This document shows, piece after piece, positions 49,290 through 59,825 of a stretch of 64,000 nt of DNA. The DNA is taken from NCBI GenBank assembly GCA_963457665.1, contig OY735219.1:16441032-16505031 (forward strand), read 5' to 3'. Source of the stretch: Thysanoteuthis rhombus (taxonomy: Eukaryota; Mollusca; Cephalopoda; Oegopsida; Thysanoteuthidae). A model generated the notes under the pieces. It was given only the letters and a program-made list of their open reading frames with translations, made no database searches and was not told where the DNA came from. The translations under genes were made by a program, and so were the position numbers. Numbering within the stretch: position 1 is the stretch's first letter; each line of letters begins with the position of its first letter.

Positions 49290-52200
49290 TGGAGTTAGCA
49301 ACCTTTATGCCCCATTGGGCTGGGTCACATAATGAAGGGACAGTGGGTTAAATAAATACAATAAAAAGATTGAAAAATGGGAATTTATCCATTCATAAAG
49401 ATCTATTAATATTTCACCTCGAATCAATGGATAATGCATGCTAAAAAATCATTTGTGCTTGACAAAGGATGCTAATTAGTAATTAAGGAACTCAATTCAA
49501 TCTCAATTTATTTCAGTCAATTCAGCTTCTTAATCTATTATTTGCCTATTCATTGTTTAGGAGAGCCAAAGCCTAAAGAAAATCAATTACATTTCCACAT
49601 TTTTTTATCTTCAGTGATTGTTACCAAATTTCAACTCCTGCAAGAATCACTGATTGTAAGTATAAAAAAAATGAGATTGCACTTCATGAAACTTGTGACC
49701 AGGATTTCAAGGACAATTTTTTGCAGGGTAAAGAAATTTCAGAAATCTCATGAGCCAGCTAAAAAGGTTAAATTTATTTTTGGTAACATTCAATGCCACT
49801 GATGATTTTACTTTAGGTTTGACCCTCAGAAACCCTGGAAAGACGAGAGAAAAAACAAAGGAAAAAAAAATGGGGGTTTGACGAGTCCATATATTAGTAT
49901 ACGGATAAAAAAAAAATTCATTGACCACTGAAGTGTTTTTGTCTAATTCTTTTCATTTTTACATTTTACAGGCAAGTCATATTTTTAAGTGTGTGGTCAT
50001 CCAATAAAGTATGACAATCACAATGGTCTAGATCTATTTCAGCATTTGAACTGTTACTTTCAGATCCTTGATAAATATCGGGCTAATGATATCTTGTAAA
50101 AATAGCACTCAGTTCAAACTAATGTGATTAGAAGTTCAAAGGGATAACATACTTAAAAGCATTTAGTTTGATCAAATTTGCAAAAATGCCTCCATAGGGG
50201 GAAAAAAAAAAAAAAATTAAATCAAGATAAAAATTTGATTAGCGGTAAAATTTTGACAAAAATTAATGCAAATTCTTTAGATTAATTAGAGGGGGATTTA
50301 TTTCTCCCCAAGAAGTTAAAAACAAACCCTTACCTGCTAATTCCCCTGTAGCTGCTGATGCTCCTATGTAATATCCTGTTGGAAGATGAACCCCTGCCAC
50401 TGAAAAACATTCTTTCCAGTTATTTTTGTTGTCAATGTCTGTAAAAACCTGAAGGGGAAAAAAAAAAAAAAACTATTTCAAAACTAACCAACAATTAAAG
50501 TCATAAAAACTTCAAAGTTTTCAGTAATAAATTCAAGCCTCGGGCAGTGTTCCCTGTAAGTGGCACAGTATCAGTTCAGCACCACTCACGACATATAAGA
50601 TTTAAATAGTAATGAATAAAGAAAAATCCACTGATCAAATCATCTCATTTATTGAAAACTTTTTGTTAAAAGTAACTGACCCTCATCCTATAAACTTTAG
50701 ACAACAAGAAAATTCAATGATCATCTCGAAAATATTTGCTGCACACCCCACTTCAGTTGCATACAGGCTTTTTGGTCCCACGCAGGTAATGAAAAAAAAT
50801 TAGAGGCTTCGGTTAATGCTTACCTTTAATGTGTTTTCGTGAAATCTGATGGAGATAAAAGTATCATAATCTTTGTTTCGGAATTGTGCCTCACAGCCAG
50901 ATAATTCTGTATGGGTACCATCTGCATCATGGTCATAACTTAAACTCCCATTGTTAACCATGGCTGATATATAAGGATGGACGTGCTGCAGGAGAGACAG
51001 TTGGAAAAGATGAAAGAGAAAGAGGAGAAGAAAAAAAAAGAAAAAAAAAACACAAAAGGAAAAAAATACATTGGTATACTAAAATTTTAATTCAGACCTG
51101 GATTTTTTCATCTTGAAAGAAGGGAAGGAAAAAAAAAAAAAAGAAAAGAAGCAGCAGTTTAATGTGTAAATACTGACATACAAATTAATGTAGGTATATA
51201 AAATGCATTAATCTAATAGCAGGTTATGATAGCTTTTAGAATATACAAGTGTGGTTCAATAAGTTTATAGCCTGACAGGTTATTAGCCAGATTCAGATCT
51301 GAAATTTTTGCTGTATAATATTCCACGTGATTATTGATATACAGCACTGAATCAAGTACATTGACAAGGAAAGAGAATATGTTGAAAAGTAAATATTTGA
51401 TGTGTAAAATAAATTTTTTCATCACTAGGATGCAGACTTATGGATATATCTACATCAGTGGTTTTGAAACAGAAAACTTAAAGACCCCCTCCTTGAAGGG
51501 AATATTCTGGTGGACCCCTATTTTCAGCATTTAGTTTTCAGACTGAATGATGAATTACAATGAAGAGCTATTTTTGACCTTTAAAAATCATGTTCATTTA
51601 AAATAGATATTTATTTGAATTTGATGTAATTGTAGAGGTTAGTAAAAATAATCATGATTTCTGATGTTCCAGATGTTAAGATTAAATGATTTAAGAAAAT
51701 GGGGCTGCAGCAGGAATCAATCTAGCCACTCCAATGTAGCAATGCACCTCTTTGCCTTATCGGTGGGCTGTTTAACACAATGGTAAATGCATTGCTATGT
51801 ATAAGTGGCTAGCTATCTGTGGCAGGCTTGATTCCTGCATCAGCTCCATTTTCTTCAAACGTTTATTCTATTTCTGCTGTCAAGATTGAATGATGGGAAA
51901 TCCTTTCAGATAAGTTTCTACATAATATAACAATTTATAATTCATTCTGTAGGACCAAATAATGTTCAATTCATATATATATATATATATCAATAGATTT
52001 TTTTTTTTTTTTTTTTTTTTTTAAACATCATTACACGTGATATATATGTATACATACATGTATATCACTTCTAAAAAGAGAATAAAATTTTCATCACATC
52101 TAAATCAGTGCCTAAAAAGGAAAATTCAAAATAAAGTTCAAATGAAAGCCATTCAGAGGTATGATTTTCTGGGGAAATCGGTGAAATAATTGCTGCTGCT

Positions 52201-55200
52201 GACCACATTCGGTCTTACTCTTTTCCTAGCTTATAATCTCACACACAGACACTAAGCTAGAGCAGTCAATCACACTTCATCTGCTGCCAACAATTCAGTC
52301 CCATAAATCTTCCTCCCTTTAATCAGCTTTAAAGAGAGGGGGAGAGTATAAAACTTACGTTTCCACTGTGACTCAGAGCTGAACAAATAAACCATCAAAC
52401 TTGATAGCATGATCTTTATATGTTTATGAAAATAAAGCGGGTTCCTTTTAGTTGTATAGCATGTTAAAAAAGAAAATTATATCCGAAAAAAATCCTAATA
52501 AAATGCAAAATCTGCAGGCAGCCGAAAATTGTACAGTACAGATATATAACAAATCTACGACCACTGAGAAAATTTCTTTTCTTAGAAAAAGCATCATCAA
52601 CAGTCGATAACAAATCAAGAAGGATAAATTATTTTGAAAATACATCCTGTACATGCATTTAGTATTCACTTTTGGTAGATAGATGATTACAGTGAATGTA
52701 GTTGATATATGTTAACAAATCCTACCCATGATATGAATTAACTATCTAGTCATGAAATAATCTTCATATTATGGGAGACAGAAATTATGTAAGGCTTTTG
52801 ATTTGTCTTGTATTCTAAGATACAATTTTCTAATAGTATTACAGGATTTCTTGATGACTCATAAGTACTCATATAAGATAGAAGCAACACTTACATTGTG
52901 AGGTCCATTGTGATTGCTGTAGGTATCTAAAAATATGGCTAATCCAGAAAAATGGTCACGACTTCCAAAAACATTTCCTGAAAAGTAAAGAAAAGGTTCT
53001 TTTTGAATATATATATGTATTATACCTACATTCTTGTAAAACCAGAAACAAAATTTGTCTTTAGCATGCCATAATGATTGATAAAGACACTGGGTGAGAG
53101 AGTACTTATTTCAAAACTACTTAATTGCTGAAGTAGTATTTGCAGTAATAGCAGCAGAAAATACACCAAATCTATTCTTTAGGCTTGGGGCCCTTCCTAG
53201 TGTAGTGGGGCTCAGATGACCAAGGTGACTGCTAAGCTGTAGGTTTGTCTGTGTAGCCAAACAGGGGTAAGGGGCTCCATCTGCCCTACTATTTTACCAG
53301 AAGATGGAGGCCAAGAAGTGGATTCGTGAAAAGTGATCGCGAACTACCTCAAACAGAACTGTATCTGGATTCTATTTTTGGTACCATCAACAGTTAGGCC
53401 ACCCTGCACCTCAGAACTTTGCAACTATTTTAGAAAATTATATCACATCTCTATAAGAAGCTTTTTGGTCGGTTGATCCCAATTATCTTAAACAGAAAGA
53501 GGAAGGAGGATGGGGGGGGGTGTCCTTTCACTTGATGCTATTATAAGACATATTATGTCATCAATAGCTGATGTGTCAAGGATCTGTTTTTTTTTTCCAG
53601 TGTCCCCAAGTATCATTTGTTATAAATGACAACAGCTGACTGCAAAAAATGGTTAAAATTGGCAATTCTTTTCAATTTCCAGCTAACTTTATAGATAAAA
53701 ATGTCACATAAAGCCCACTTATCAAGAAACCCCTCCCCCAAAAAACACCATTCAGTAAGACTCTAGAACAAATTGACAAAAATTGTACACTTTGATTTAA
53801 ACCTAATTGCTTTTACTAGCCAGATTTTCAGATGAACTATCCCAATTTTCCTCTTTCTCGCTGGCTACTACAACCACAAGTAATGCTGCTACAACTACAC
53901 CTAGAATCTCTTCAAAATCTGAAATCATAGATATGGATATATGGATGGTAGATGCATTGTTGAACTCACTTTTCATAATTTTAGGCAGAGTCCCCCCAGA
54001 AATAATGTTCTTAAAAGTGCTAGTAAAAAGATGAATAAGTGATGAAAAGCAAATATTGGAATGACTTGTCACAGAAAGAATTGTCAAAAATAATGATTTA
54101 CAATACTTTATCTAAGAAAGAAAAAACGAGGACTCTTTCCTCACACAAACCTAATTCCATCCGATCTTTGACATACCAAACAGAGAAGCCATCTCCATAA
54201 AGTGTCCTGCCTGTTCCATGAACTCTGAACTGAACATGGAGTTCCCAATTTTTCACATAGACTGGCTATAAAAAAAGAAAGTTTACTTTAGGATTACATA
54301 TTCACAAATAGGAAATAATTTGCATGATGTGTGACAGTGCATGATGAAATCCCTTAAAGCTAACAATGGTCTTCATACTGTATGCATGCTAAGCTTAGTC
54401 ATAAAAGAAAACCTTTTCAATTTTAAATACTCCACAAGGGGAAAAAGAAGGAAAAAAGGGGGGGGGGGGGTCAACTTTTGAAATTTTGCTCAGTTCCACA
54501 TATATCTCCTGCTTTTATAACAAACATGTATTTATAATGTCTTTTTTTATGGATTTTACAATTCACACCTGAAAAGAGCCCAAAACAAATTGGCCAAAAT
54601 CTTGTGACCACATCGAAGATAAAAAAAGAACAGTTGAGATAGTCTGTAAGTAAGTTGGTACACATGTAGGTGTATATTTTTTACCTGTAACTTTCCAAGG
54701 TAGATAAACTTTATCTGTTATGGTTTGTTCAGACTTTCAAAAAAATTTTTTTTAAATTAAAAAAAAATAAAAATAAAAAAAAATTTTAAAAAATAAAAAT
54801 AAAAATAAATAAAATAAAAATTTAAAAAAATATAAATTCTTACTGGGGGATCAATTTAGCATAAACTTACAAGGCAAATTGACCCCCCCCCACCAAGACT
54901 TTACGAGGGAAATTAGAAAAACAAAAAAAATTGTGATTTTTCTAGATAATGAAATGTAAATATAGCCCCAATGCTGTGGCCTGTATGTGTGATACATACA
55001 TATATAGCCAACCAGCTGGATCAACTTGAAAACCAAAGAAACCTACTTTGACAGATTCAATAACAGTATAGTTGACAGTTTCTGATATAAGAAAAAACAA
55101 AAAAAAAACAAAAAAAAACCCAAAAAAAACAACAACATAGTGCTAAGTATTATACAATTGCAAAATCACCTGGATATTGCCGTCAAGGCTAAATAGGTTT

Positions 55201-58146
55201 TTGAAATAAATCAACTAAAACTATTAATCTAATTACTAAACACAAGTTAAACTACCGTATTTGATGGCTTATAAGAGGCTTCTACTTTCCTCATCACAAT
55301 GACACAGATGATGAACATATACAGTCTCATACTGGCCAGAACTTGAGGTGGAGGTAATAAACGAGAGGAATTCAGGGAAAAGCATTCTTTAAATATTCCC
55401 TGCTCAAATAAAGAGTGTGGTATTATACGTCATCAAATACTGTATGCCAATATTGTATTCATTTCTGACGACCAACTTCATCTCAATTCTTAGTTGTTTT
55501 CATCACAACTCAATATTAGGTTACAATACTCCATCTAACAATAGCAAGGAAAAGAACAGTTCAAAACCTGCAACGTTGTTTGTACAATTTTTGTCAGCAC
55601 TTAGCCACATTAGTCAATACTTATTTTTGTAATAAAACTGTTTCCCCATTGATTTTTGGAGTTAATCCCCATTAAAACAACCAAAATAAAAATAAATAAA
55701 CATCGCACCAAGAACAAAAAATATCTGAAATACATCATTCTTTGGAAAATGAAAAAGTTATAACTATATATATATGAAGTGAATGCATGAATTTTAAACA
55801 GTATAGTCTGCTTTTCTTCCTTGTACTTTTTTGAATTTTATCTTGAGAATTGATTTTAAAATAATTGAGACATAAAAGAGAAGCAAAAAAAAAAAAAAAA
55901 AAAAAAAAAGAAAAAAAGTCCTTTCTGTGCCCACTTTCTCTATCATTCCCATGAGCGTGATTAACAGATTCAAATCTGGTTTGAACAAGAAACCTTTTGG
56001 CTTTCTTAGACCTTTCATCACAGTTCAAAATAGGTACAGTAATTTAATAAAAAATATTGCCCTTTTTTTTTTTCTTTTAAAAGAATAAAGAATTGTGTAT
56101 GTGTGCAGGTGTGTGCTTGAAAGAAGTAAAAAGTGAAAAAAAAATTGTGTCCTATCTTCCCCACACCATAAGATTGTCTGAAAGATTACTTACCATTTAG
56201 GCTAAGATTTGAACATTGAAATAAAAGAACAAAAAAAGGTGTCACTGGGAATGTATCAGAATAATATTTGAGTAAGTTACTGTACAGAAAACAATTAAAT
56301 CTTTGAAATTTAAGTATTTTTGCTCAAATGGCCATAATCAGATATTTGGGCATTTCTGGCTCTGGCAACTGTTCGCCAGTCATTGGTATCCCTGAACATT
56401 TGAGTCAATTTTATCTGCATCCTGGACATTTGTGTCCCAACATATTTATATTTCACATTGGATATATTTTTACATATTCCTGTAACCTTTTTAATCAACA
56501 AGATTTTTATTAATAATAATGATAATACCAAAAAGAGATATAATCAGGTAATTTTATTGATTTAAAAATTCAATTCAAAAGTCTAAACCTAATAAAAAAA
56601 ATCCTACTTGCATGCCCCCTATCCCCAAGCAATAAAACTGCAAATCAAAGAAAACTGTCAGACTCAAGACCTTGAATTACACCAAATGAATAATCTAGAC
56701 CAGTGGTTCTAGAAGTGTGGTCCACAAGACCCATGTAAGGGATCTGCAAAAGGATAATCATTTTGTTACCTATGTAGTTTCTATCAACTTATGATGGTTT
56801 ATTTTTATAATAATCACCTAAACATTTAAGAGTCCTGCACATATCTTTTGAGAGCATGAAGTGTTCCACAGGGAAAATGTTTGAGAACCACCAATCTGAA
56901 CCCATCAAATTGTTGATATTAATAAGCATTAGAAATTAACTCATCTAAGTCAGATTTTGCAACCAATTCTGGTATAATCAGAAATATTGGGTAAATGAAA
57001 GTATATTAGCCCAGTAATGCAAATTTATTTGTAAAAAAACAATACAAACCAAGAGCATGTTTCTTACCAAAGTATATCTTATGGTAATTGGGGGGGCACT
57101 AATCAAAGGCCCACAGGCATATATGGGTTAAAGGCAGTGAAAGTGTAGCATCTGCTACCTGTTGAGTGCTGATCAACGATAAAATAAAAGCATCAGCCAA
57201 TTTTATATAGACAAGTGGGTAATAAGTCACTTTATCTCACTTATAGAAGATTGATATTAGTAGATAACTTGATGCATGAAAACGAAAACAATACAGCTAA
57301 CTACTCTCTCCATTATTTTCCTTTTTTTCCTTCTGACAGATTAAATTGAATCAATTGAGACAGACTCAACTCAAGTACTCAAATTATGTGGCAGACAATC
57401 TGGAGTGATGTCTGAATTTAGTTCAAGAGTTCAACCAATCAGCTAAAAGGATTAAGGGGACAGAGGGGAGAAAAAGATCATTAATCTTGACAGGTAATAA
57501 AATAGATTTATATACAAAATACATAACTTGACAACTCAATTCATCTATATCAGAAGTCCTTGTTTGATGTTAGCTTGACTACCGGTCAAAAATGAATTAT
57601 TTACAAATGGATCAGTACTTCTGCTTAGGACAATTGAAGGTCTTCTCCGCATCCTTGATGCTGTCTACATAACATTTTGACCTTGCTAGTTTGCATATTT
57701 CAGGAGGAAAAACCTTTTCAAGGATTGTCACTTTTCTTGAATTATACTCCTGACAAAGACTGAAGAATGGATCGGTCGAAATATTGTGTTGACAACATCA
57801 AGGATGATGAGGATTGTCCGAGCAAGAGTTGGAATATCAATGACTCTTCGAAGTTATCGTAGACAATACTTTTCAATCAATTGTTCCATTTCTTTGAGGA
57901 AGCTATCCTTAAACTTTTGAGTAGCACTTGTAAATAACCCTGGATTTTACAATTTTGCAATTTTTCATTTTTACAAATTAACTAATGTTTCAAGAGAAAC
58001 ATTCAAAAAGAGAAAAAATATTCAACTTACCTGACTATTCCAAATGGCTCCAGATTTGCTTTGATGATCAGAAGTCAACCTAATATAACTGTTGGTTACC
58101 ATTGTAGAACCTATTATGTCCCACATAGGGATGTTCATGCCAGAGC
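46760..58146 (-). CDS. LMAN2: VIP36/VIPL-like L-type lectin cargo receptor, 3' eight exons
   Basis: This is the C-terminal 284 residues of a leguminous-type lectin of the early secretory pathway, a type I membrane protein that binds high-mannose glycans on cargo in the ER and Golgi. Exons in transcript order are 58146-58031, 54265-54151, 52977-52895, 50985-50824, 50448-50334, 49174-49122, 48592-48532 and 46908-46760 (stop included). Every junction is AG/GT and the phases agree, so the reading frame stays open throughout. Family motifs appear in order: IPMWDIIGSTM, NWELHVQFRVHGTG, GDGFSVWY, LAIFLDTY, VNNGSLSYDH (calcium/sugar site and N-glycosylation sequon), LPTGYYIGAS and DNHDIISMKLFEL. A hydrophobic helix and the cytosolic tail NRKRFY follow. 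VIP36 and VIPL both end in KRFY; the RKR is as I recall it for VIPL, so the exact paralogue is uncertain. About 60-70 N-terminal residues, including the signal peptide, lie outside the window. Confidence 0.93.
47110..47235 (+). repeat. SINE-like repeat, diverged copy in the last lectin intron
   Basis: GTGGTGGTACAGTAACAGC, then TTCACATTCACTTCAGACTG, CCCTTGGGGAAAGGGATGC and ATCC line up with the head and body of the 63.2 kb copy. It is the most diverged of the four. Confidence 0.4.
47902..47962 (+). repeat. tRNA-like sequence in lectin intron
   Basis: TGGCTCAGTTGG (47,909-47,920) is an exact pol III A-box consensus. GGTCAAATCAC about 25 bases on is a weak B box. No cloverleaf closes cleanly, so this is likely a SINE head or tRNA pseudogene. 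Confidence 0.45.
48532..48592 (-). CDS. LMAN2: LMAN2-like exon: luminal stalk
   Basis: A 61-bp exon encoding VNPEDYQNIIPSAEFFAEPR, which corresponds to the luminal stalk after the lectin domain in VIP36. Acceptor ttttccag, donor GAG/gtgagg in phase 1. The stalk is shorter and less conserved than the lectin core, as is usual in the family. Confidence 0.88.
49122..49174 (-). CDS. LMAN2: LMAN2-like exon: DNHDIISMKLFEL
   Basis: A 53-bp micro-exon. The split Asp codon is completed across the junction to give DNHDIISMKLFELDDPGT, the conserved end of the lectin domain. Acceptor gtgcttcag, donor ACT/gtaagt. Confidence 0.92.
50334..50448 (-). CDS. LMAN2: LMAN2-like exon: LPTGYYIGASAATGELA segment
   Basis: Phase-0 entry after cccttcag, phase-1 exit G/gtaagg. 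It encodes VFTDIDNKNNWKECFSVAGV followed by HLPTGYYIGASAATGELA. LPTGYYxGASAxTG is a hallmark of the VIP36/VIPL/ERGIC-53 lectin fold. Confidence 0.93.
50824..50985 (-). CDS. LMAN2: LMAN2-like exon: NNGSLSYDH segment
   Basis: A 54-codon exon, phase 0 at both ends (tcctgcag acceptor, AAG/gtaagc donor). It encodes HVHPYISAMVNNGSLSYDHD, then ADGTHTELSGCEAQFRNKDY and DTFISIRFHENTLK. NGS is an N-glycosylation sequon. The Asn and the SYDHD acids are conserved metal and sugar ligands. The Cys in SGCEAQF is expected to pair with the Cys in WKECF of the next exon. Confidence 0.93.
51690..51860. repeat. Head-to-head pair of tRNA-like SINE fragments
   Basis: AAATGGGGCTGCAGCAGGAA TCAATCTAGCCACT on the left is complementary to AAGTGGCTAGCTATCTG...GGCTTGATTCCTGCATCAGC TCCATTTT on the right; GTAGCAATGCA and TGCATTGCTAT pair inside. 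The right half read forward has an A-box-like AACACAATGGTAAATG and a B-box-like GGCTTGATTCC. The left half read in reverse is a second copy of the same sequence. Confidence 0.55.
52895..52977 (-). CDS. LMAN2: LMAN2-like exon: LAIFLDTY carbohydrate-site segment
   Basis: Phase-2 entry, phase-0 exit at AAT/gtaagt. It encodes NVFGSRDHFSGLAIFLDTY followed by SNHNGPHN. The Asp of FLDTY corresponds to a conserved calcium and mannose ligand of VIP36-family lectins, so the binding site looks intact. Confidence 0.92.
53455..54060 (+). repeat. Diverged repeat pair 2, copy 2
   Basis: GCTTTTTGGTCGGTTGATCC, AAAGAGGAAGGAGGATG, TATTATGTCATCAAT, CTACTACAACCACAAG and GATGGTAGATGCATTGTTGA match the copy at 37.6-38.1 kb. 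It lies in a lectin intron, just left of the 54,151-54,265 exon. Confidence 0.5.
54151..54265 (-). CDS. LMAN2: LMAN2-like exon: NWELHVQF / GDGFSVWY segment
   Basis: Phase-0 exon after a tttttttatag acceptor, ending G/gtttgtg in phase 1. It encodes PVYVKNWELHVQFRVHGTG and then RTLYGDGFSVWYVKDRMEL. The WELHVQF and GDGFSVWY strings are the central beta strands of L-type lectins. Confidence 0.92.
54840..55060 (+). repeat. Diverged repeat pair 3, copy 2
   Basis: AAATTGACCCCC, TGTGGCCTGTATGTG, ATAGCCAACCAGC, TTGAAAACCAAAGAAACCTA and TTTGACAG match 39.6-39.8 kb. GGGGGATCAATTTAGC and GCAAATTGACCCCC at its left edge also form a small hairpin. Confidence 0.55.
56701..56893. mobile_element. Short hAT-type MITE with 8-bp target duplication
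   Basis: The left end CAGTGGTTCTAGAAGTGTGG pairs with the right end, whose complement is TGGTGGTTCTCAAACATTTT. Flanks ATCTAGAC (56,693-56,700) and ATCTGAAC (56,894-56,901) agree at 6 of 8 bases. The 193-bp element sits in the largest internal intron of the lectin gene. Confidence 0.7.
57628..57819. repeat. Inverted-repeat element containing a hammerhead-like motif
   Basis: The left arm GCATCCTTGATGCTGTCTAC (within 57,628-57,682) and right arm CAACATCAAGGATGATGAGG (within 57,774-57,819) are complementary, continuing through ATTTTGACC/GGTCGAAAT. Between them CTGACAA, a 5-bp stem GACTG/CGGTC and GAAA occur in that order (57,750-57,781). Related motif copies are at 59.79 and 61.77 kb. Confidence 0.5.
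58031..58146 (-). CDS. LMAN2: LMAN2-like exon: N-terminal part of lectin domain
   Basis: This is the first visible exon, entered in phase 2 after the acceptor ttctttcag and left at a phase-0 CAG/gtaagt donor. It encodes GSGMNIPMWDIIGSTM, VTNSYIRLTSDHQSKSG and AIWNSQ, the beta-sandwich start seen in VIP36-type lectins. A poly(A) run on the plus strand (58152-58183) lies just upstream as part of the polypyrimidine tract. The preceding exon, expected to end in a KPYQ-like motif, was not found up to 64,000. Confidence 0.9.
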
Positions 58147-58294
58147 CTGAAAGAAGAAAAAAAAAAAAAAAAAAAAAAAAAAATTATGAGCAATGCTATA
58201 TCATATTCATATAACTCAGGCAATAGGAATCAAACTTAGTACATACCATCCTCTAAAAATATTAGAATACCTGTCCAAGCTATGGATAAACCAG

Positions 58295-59080
58295 TGTGGC
58301 AACCCCTACATTTTAGTCAAGATTTTGATACGAAACCCTTCTTTTAGCTATATATCTAAAACATTACTTCCTATGATGACTACCTACAAAAGCCCCAATA
58401 ATACATGGTCAATCGCCTTTGTTGTCCTGGCATTTTTAGCTTGTTAACTTCTACCTTTCCATTTCTCCAAAATTGCAGTCAGCGTAGTTTCTTTTCTATT
58501 CTTTGGTCATGACTAAACATACAAGTCTTGTCATTCATCTTTCTTGATGTGAGAATTTGTATTAACTTTATAACAACTAAATGCAAATACTGCAACTATT
58601 ATTTTTGGCAACAACGCAAATGCTGTGTTCACTATTTGGCCCTTTTTGGCTCCTTCTCGCACCTAATCTGAACTATCCACCTTTTATAATTTAGTTTGGT
58701 CAACTATGGCGCCATTCGATAGATAAACTAAATGACATTAGACCCATTATGCCATGTGTCCCCTAAATACTTATTCCATCCTATGTCTCATTTTTATGCA
58801 TAGGAATAATCTAAACCCAACAGGCCTCTTCTCTTTACGCGATTGAATGTATCAAGGTTTGTATTACATGTATTTCATTTCCATTCTTCATTTGTGCATC
58901 TCTCATTTTCCACATCTACATACTTGTTATGTCTTTACTGTTTAATATCAGCATCCACATTTGGACTTGGTGCACATGTTCTCTAAACATCTCCCTCCTA
59001 ATTTCCTCTTTCCCCTGACATCCACCAATAAAGCCGGTGCCCATTCTTCAACTAGAACTCTACAGAACTACTAGATTGAT
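58295..59080 (+). repeat. 1 kb dispersed repeat, copy 3 (candidate solo LTR)
   Basis: Starts TGTGGCAACCCCTACATTT, shares TACGAAACCCTTCTTTTAGCT with copy 1 exactly, and ends near CCATTCTTCAACTAGAACTC, also shared with copy 1. TG at the left and ACTA/ACTACA-like sequence at the right are compatible with LTR ends. No retrotransposon body is adjacent, so it would be a solo copy. A clean target-site duplication was not seen (ACCAG versus ACTAG at best). Confidence 0.55.
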
Positions 59081-59568
59081 CTAGAACTAAATAATTCAAC
59101 AAACAGTTGACCTTCCGAATTGGATAGATACAATAACAGCAAGACAGTTGGCTCTCAAGCCCTGTGAGGCAACCAGTCCAAGAGGAAGATGACCATGAAT
59201 TTAGAAATTGTGTTGGAGTGGATACTGATGGGCCACAGAGCTTAAACGCTCTAGCTGTCAAGGGTACCCAGGCACAACCGAGGCCAAATATGTGCTTCAC
59301 AAAAGGCATATCTCTGCTTGATTTCCCTTCACAACAAAGAACCAAACAGGGATGAGAAAAAAAAAAAAAAAGAAAAAAAAAAGTGGATTACTCACAACAG
59401 GAGATCAAAGAGGAAGACCCCACATTTCATAAACAAACAAAAACAGACTTTTGTATGGACTAACTCCACTCATCTATCGCACTTAGTTGTTAATACAATA
59501 TTTTAGTCGATTCATTCTTTGGTAGTTCAAAGCAAAACAAAAAGAGAGATCAAACAGAAAATTCAAGC

Positions 59569-59706
59569 ATTAACCGCAATGCTTGTGAATAAGTTATTCT
59601 ATTCTGGCATGAAAGATAAAAAGAACTTTTCTACACAATTATGGAACAGGCTATACAGCAAGCAATGTTGAAATAGAATAACTTATTCACAAGCATTGTG
59701 GTCAAC
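59569..59706. repeat. Near-perfect 35-bp inverted repeat
   Basis: Arms 59,569-59,603 and 59,672-59,706 share CAATGCTTGTGAATAAGTTA then TTCTATT without a mismatch, with a couple of mismatches at the outer end. The loop is 68 bp. Low divergence compared with other repeats here implies recent origin or constraint. Confidence 0.75.
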
Positions 59707-59782
59707 ATTTAAATTTTCTAATTGATACAGCCTTTTCTTTTGCTTTGTAGCACTGGGTAAAGAGGCCAATACAAGCAACTTT

Positions 59783-59825
59783 GTCCAGGAGAAGGCCATA
59801 GAATGAATCAGACAAGTCAACAACA
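59783..59825 (+). repeat. GGAGAAGGCCATAGAATG motif, copy 2
   Basis: CAGGAGAAGGCCATAGAATG AATCAGACAAGTCAACAAC is nearly identical at its start to 61.77 kb and shares the AGAATGRATC core with 57.76 kb. The GAAA box is lost. Confidence 0.5.

Noticed and set aside
51765..51850. Possible functional tRNA gene
   Set aside because: Only A- and B-box-like words remain; the cloverleaf is disrupted and a second inverted copy is adjacent, so a SINE fragment is more likely.
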